Shown: piece after piece, positions 5,164-5,918 of the stretch
How positions within the stretch are numbered: position 1 is the stretch's first letter
Layout of the letters: every line of letters starts with the position of its first letter
Origin: Lachnospiraceae bacterium
Lineage (GTDB): Bacteria; Bacillota; Clostridia; Lachnospirales; Lachnospiraceae
Assembly: GCA_003488965.1 (NCBI GenBank)
Contig: DNJW01000153.1
Span: 1,349-7,266, forward strand
Direction: 5' to 3'
Length of the DNA stretch: 5,918 nucleotides
The notes under the pieces: generated by a model
What the model was told of the DNA's origin: nothing
Databases searched by the model: none
Seen by the model: only the letters and a program-made list of their open reading frames with translations
Program-made: the position numbers and the translations under genes

Positions 5164-5643
5164 CTATTTCTGCTGTTCCTCTTTGACCGTATCGGCAGCG
5201 GCAGCAGCTTCTGCCTTCTGCAAAGATGCCTTGATAGCATCCAGAAGCACCATAGATGTATATTTGTTATCGTCGGAATAAGTAATGCCGTCCAGAGACT
5301 GGTTTTCGCATATCTGGGAAGCAAGGTCTTCAAAGGCCGGTTCAATCAGTGGGTACATGGCAGACACGGCTTCATCCAGATTGACAATACGGATGTTGTT
5401 TATGTTTGCTTCATCTACTGTAACTTCAATATCCACTACATTATCGTTCAGAACAAGAGAAGTGGTATACACACCGGGCATATAAGAGTTCGCCGGCTGT
5501 ACGGTACTGGTGTCTTTATCCTTGTTCTTTGGGAGAAACATAATGATTAGCAGTATAATGAAGAGTATCCCAAGAACGGCAAAAATGCCGGTATATATCA
5601 ATTCTTTCAGATGAAGCACAACAATTTTAGTTTTGGAACTCAT
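5164..5643 (-). CDS. single-pass membrane protein with extracytoplasmic domain, function unknown
   Basis: The 159-residue protein has a short basic N-terminus (MSSKTKIVVLHLKE), a strong membrane segment at about 16-37 (IYTGIFAVLGILFIILLIIM) and a charged stop-transfer stretch PKNKDKD, so the rest should lie outside the membrane. The outer domain (about 54-140) reads YMPGVYTTSLVLNDNVVDIE, then NNIRIVNLDEAVSAMYPLIE and YSDDNKYTSMVLLDAI. This recalls FMN-binding-domain-like proteins of Lachnospiraceae, but the threonine-bearing flavinylation motif is absent, so FMN binding is not claimed. The C-terminus is a low-complexity Ala/Glu/Lys tail. Homologues of this length are familiar to me as conserved hypothetical proteins, so it looks intact. 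The start ATG (5643-5641 on the minus strand) has only a weak site, AGGCGG, some ten bases upstream. It converges with the acetyltransferase/TPR unit. Confidence 0.82.
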   Translation of the reverse strand: MSSKTKIVVLHLKELIYTGIFAVLGILFIILLIIMFLPKNKDKDTSTVQPANSYMPGVYTTSLVLNDNVVDIEVTVDEANINNIRIVNLDEAVSAMYPLIEPAFEDLASQICENQSLDGITYSDDNKYTSMVLLDAIKASLQKAEAAAAADTVKEEQQK

Positions 5644-5737
5644 AGCAATATTCCCGCCTGTTTTCTTTTTACTATCATATTATTGGGCGGGCAGTTTTAT
5701 ACCTACTTGTGCAATATCCCCAATTTTATTTTCAGTC
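5644..5737. other. intergenic stretch upstream of the membrane-protein gene
   Basis: I see no assignable gene. CCCGCC (5653-5658) and GGCGGG (5686-5691) are perfect inverted repeats 27 bases apart. On the minus strand the second arm of this pair overlaps the weak ribosome binding site of the membrane-protein gene. A minus-strand frame across this stretch has a protein-like end (GDVFVKTENKIGDIAQVGIK), discussed under findings. Confidence 0.4.
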
Positions 5738-5766
5738 TTGACAAATACATCCCCGCTTGTTATGAT
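5738..5766 (+). promoter_or_regulatory. near-consensus vegetative promoter
   Basis: A perfect TTGACA (5738-5743) and TATGAT (5761-5766) are exactly 17 bp apart. The expected start is near 5773. No plus-strand gene starts before the terminator at 5780-5812, so the transcript is either a very short RNA or a leader for something beyond the right edge. Confidence 0.7.
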
Positions 5767-5779
5767 GATACGGAACAAA

Positions 5780-5812
5780 GGCGTTCTTATAGATGAGAGC
5801 GTCTTTTTTTTT
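5780..5812 (+). terminator. intrinsic terminator with nine T residues
   Basis: GGCGTTCTTAT (5780-5790) pairs with ATGAGAGCGTC (5793-5803), allowing three G-T pairs, and T5804-T5812 follows directly. It lies only about 7 bases after the expected start of the promoter at 5738-5766, so it would end that transcript at about 40 nt unless read through. The inner pairs are probably open, giving an 8-base loop. Confidence 0.65.
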
Positions 5813-5918
5813 AACCTTATAGGAAAGTCCTTCGCCAGAAGGGCATGAGGTGTCGAAGCCACTTTTTAACCTTATAGGAAAGTCCTTCGCCAGAAGGACA
5901 TAAATTGACGAAGAACCG
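5808..5918. repeat. tandem 55-bp repeat, at least two copies
   Basis: Two units start at 5808 and 5863, a period of 55. Their first 39 bases match at 38 positions (TTTTTAACCTTATAGGAAAG onward); the remaining 16 diverge except for CGAAG and scattered bases. Each carries a hairpin: GTCCTTC-GCCA-GAAGGGC at 5827-5844 and GTCCTTC-GCCA-GAAGGAC at 5882-5899. The single difference keeps pairing (T-G versus T-A). The second unit ends at the window edge, so more copies may follow. I believe I have seen similar sequence scattered between genes of Lachnospiraceae, but cannot confirm it here. Confidence 0.75.

Noticed and set aside
5125..5550. 141-residue plus-strand ORF
   Set aside because: It is antisense to the membrane-protein gene, which has a clear membrane segment and recognisable domain; the plus-strand product has no family-like motif.
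5633..5848. 71-residue plus-strand ORF across the promoter, terminator and first repeat
   Set aside because: It runs through the promoter, terminator stem and T-run; its Phe run comes from the T-run. No ribosome binding site is seen and the content is explained by non-coding signals.
5808..5918. CRISPR array
   Set aside because: Only two units are visible, the repeated part (39 of 55 bases) is longer than the would-be spacer (16), the spacer parts share bases, and no cas gene is present.
1..5918. complete defence system, insertion sequence or transposon
   Set aside because: No transposase, recombinase, nuclease, toxin-antitoxin pair or terminal inverted repeats with target duplication could be found on either strand.

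Overview
The window looks like an accessory stretch of a gut Clostridia chromosome, most likely Lachnospiraceae. This rests on AGGAGG-type ribosome binding sites, TTGACA/TATAAT-type promoters, alternating GC-richer and AT-rich blocks, and protein families I recognise from that group. It is a taxonomic inference; there is no marker gene.

Layout. Bases 1-305 hold no gene I can name, only a possible 3' gene end. Bases 306-1030 are a GC-richer two-gene unit: a DUF1905 protein followed by a zinc-ribbon plus DUF1801/YdhG-like protein. Bases 1031-1181 hold a small unrecognised open frame with a hairpin. Bases 1182-3023 are a classic divergent pair: a LysR-type regulator (minus) and a complete aldo/keto reductase (plus). 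Two near-identical palindromic T-N11-A sites sit at the two ends of the 147-bp gap between them and are good operator candidates.

Bases 3156-3996 are a heavily deleted relic of a UvrA-like tandem ABC ATPase (the UvrA-paralogue type, not the housekeeping excinuclease). Four blocks survive in the right order, but the first Walker A, the zinc-finger region and most of the second ATPase are gone, and Walker B of the first ATPase is mutated. A strong hairpin lies exactly at its broken 5' end.

Bases 4182-5087 form a possible transcription unit: an extended -10 promoter, a leader of about 210 nt with nested inverted repeats and an 18-codon ORF, an intact GNAT acetyltransferase, then a tetratricopeptide-type gene that stops early at a 9-bp perfect palindrome. 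On the minus strand, 5643-5164 encodes a single-pass membrane protein with a small extracytoplasmic domain.

The right end (5738-5918) is non-coding but highly structured. A near-consensus promoter (TTGACA, 17 bp, TATGAT) is followed within about 10 bp of its expected start by an intrinsic terminator with nine T residues. Two tandem copies of a 55-bp hairpin-bearing repeat come next, the second running to the window edge. This is the best candidate here for an undescribed element (tiny RNA, attenuator or dispersed non-coding repeat). Overall the window reads as a few working stress or detoxification genes set among eroded genes and short palindromic elements; no complete defence system or transposon is visible.
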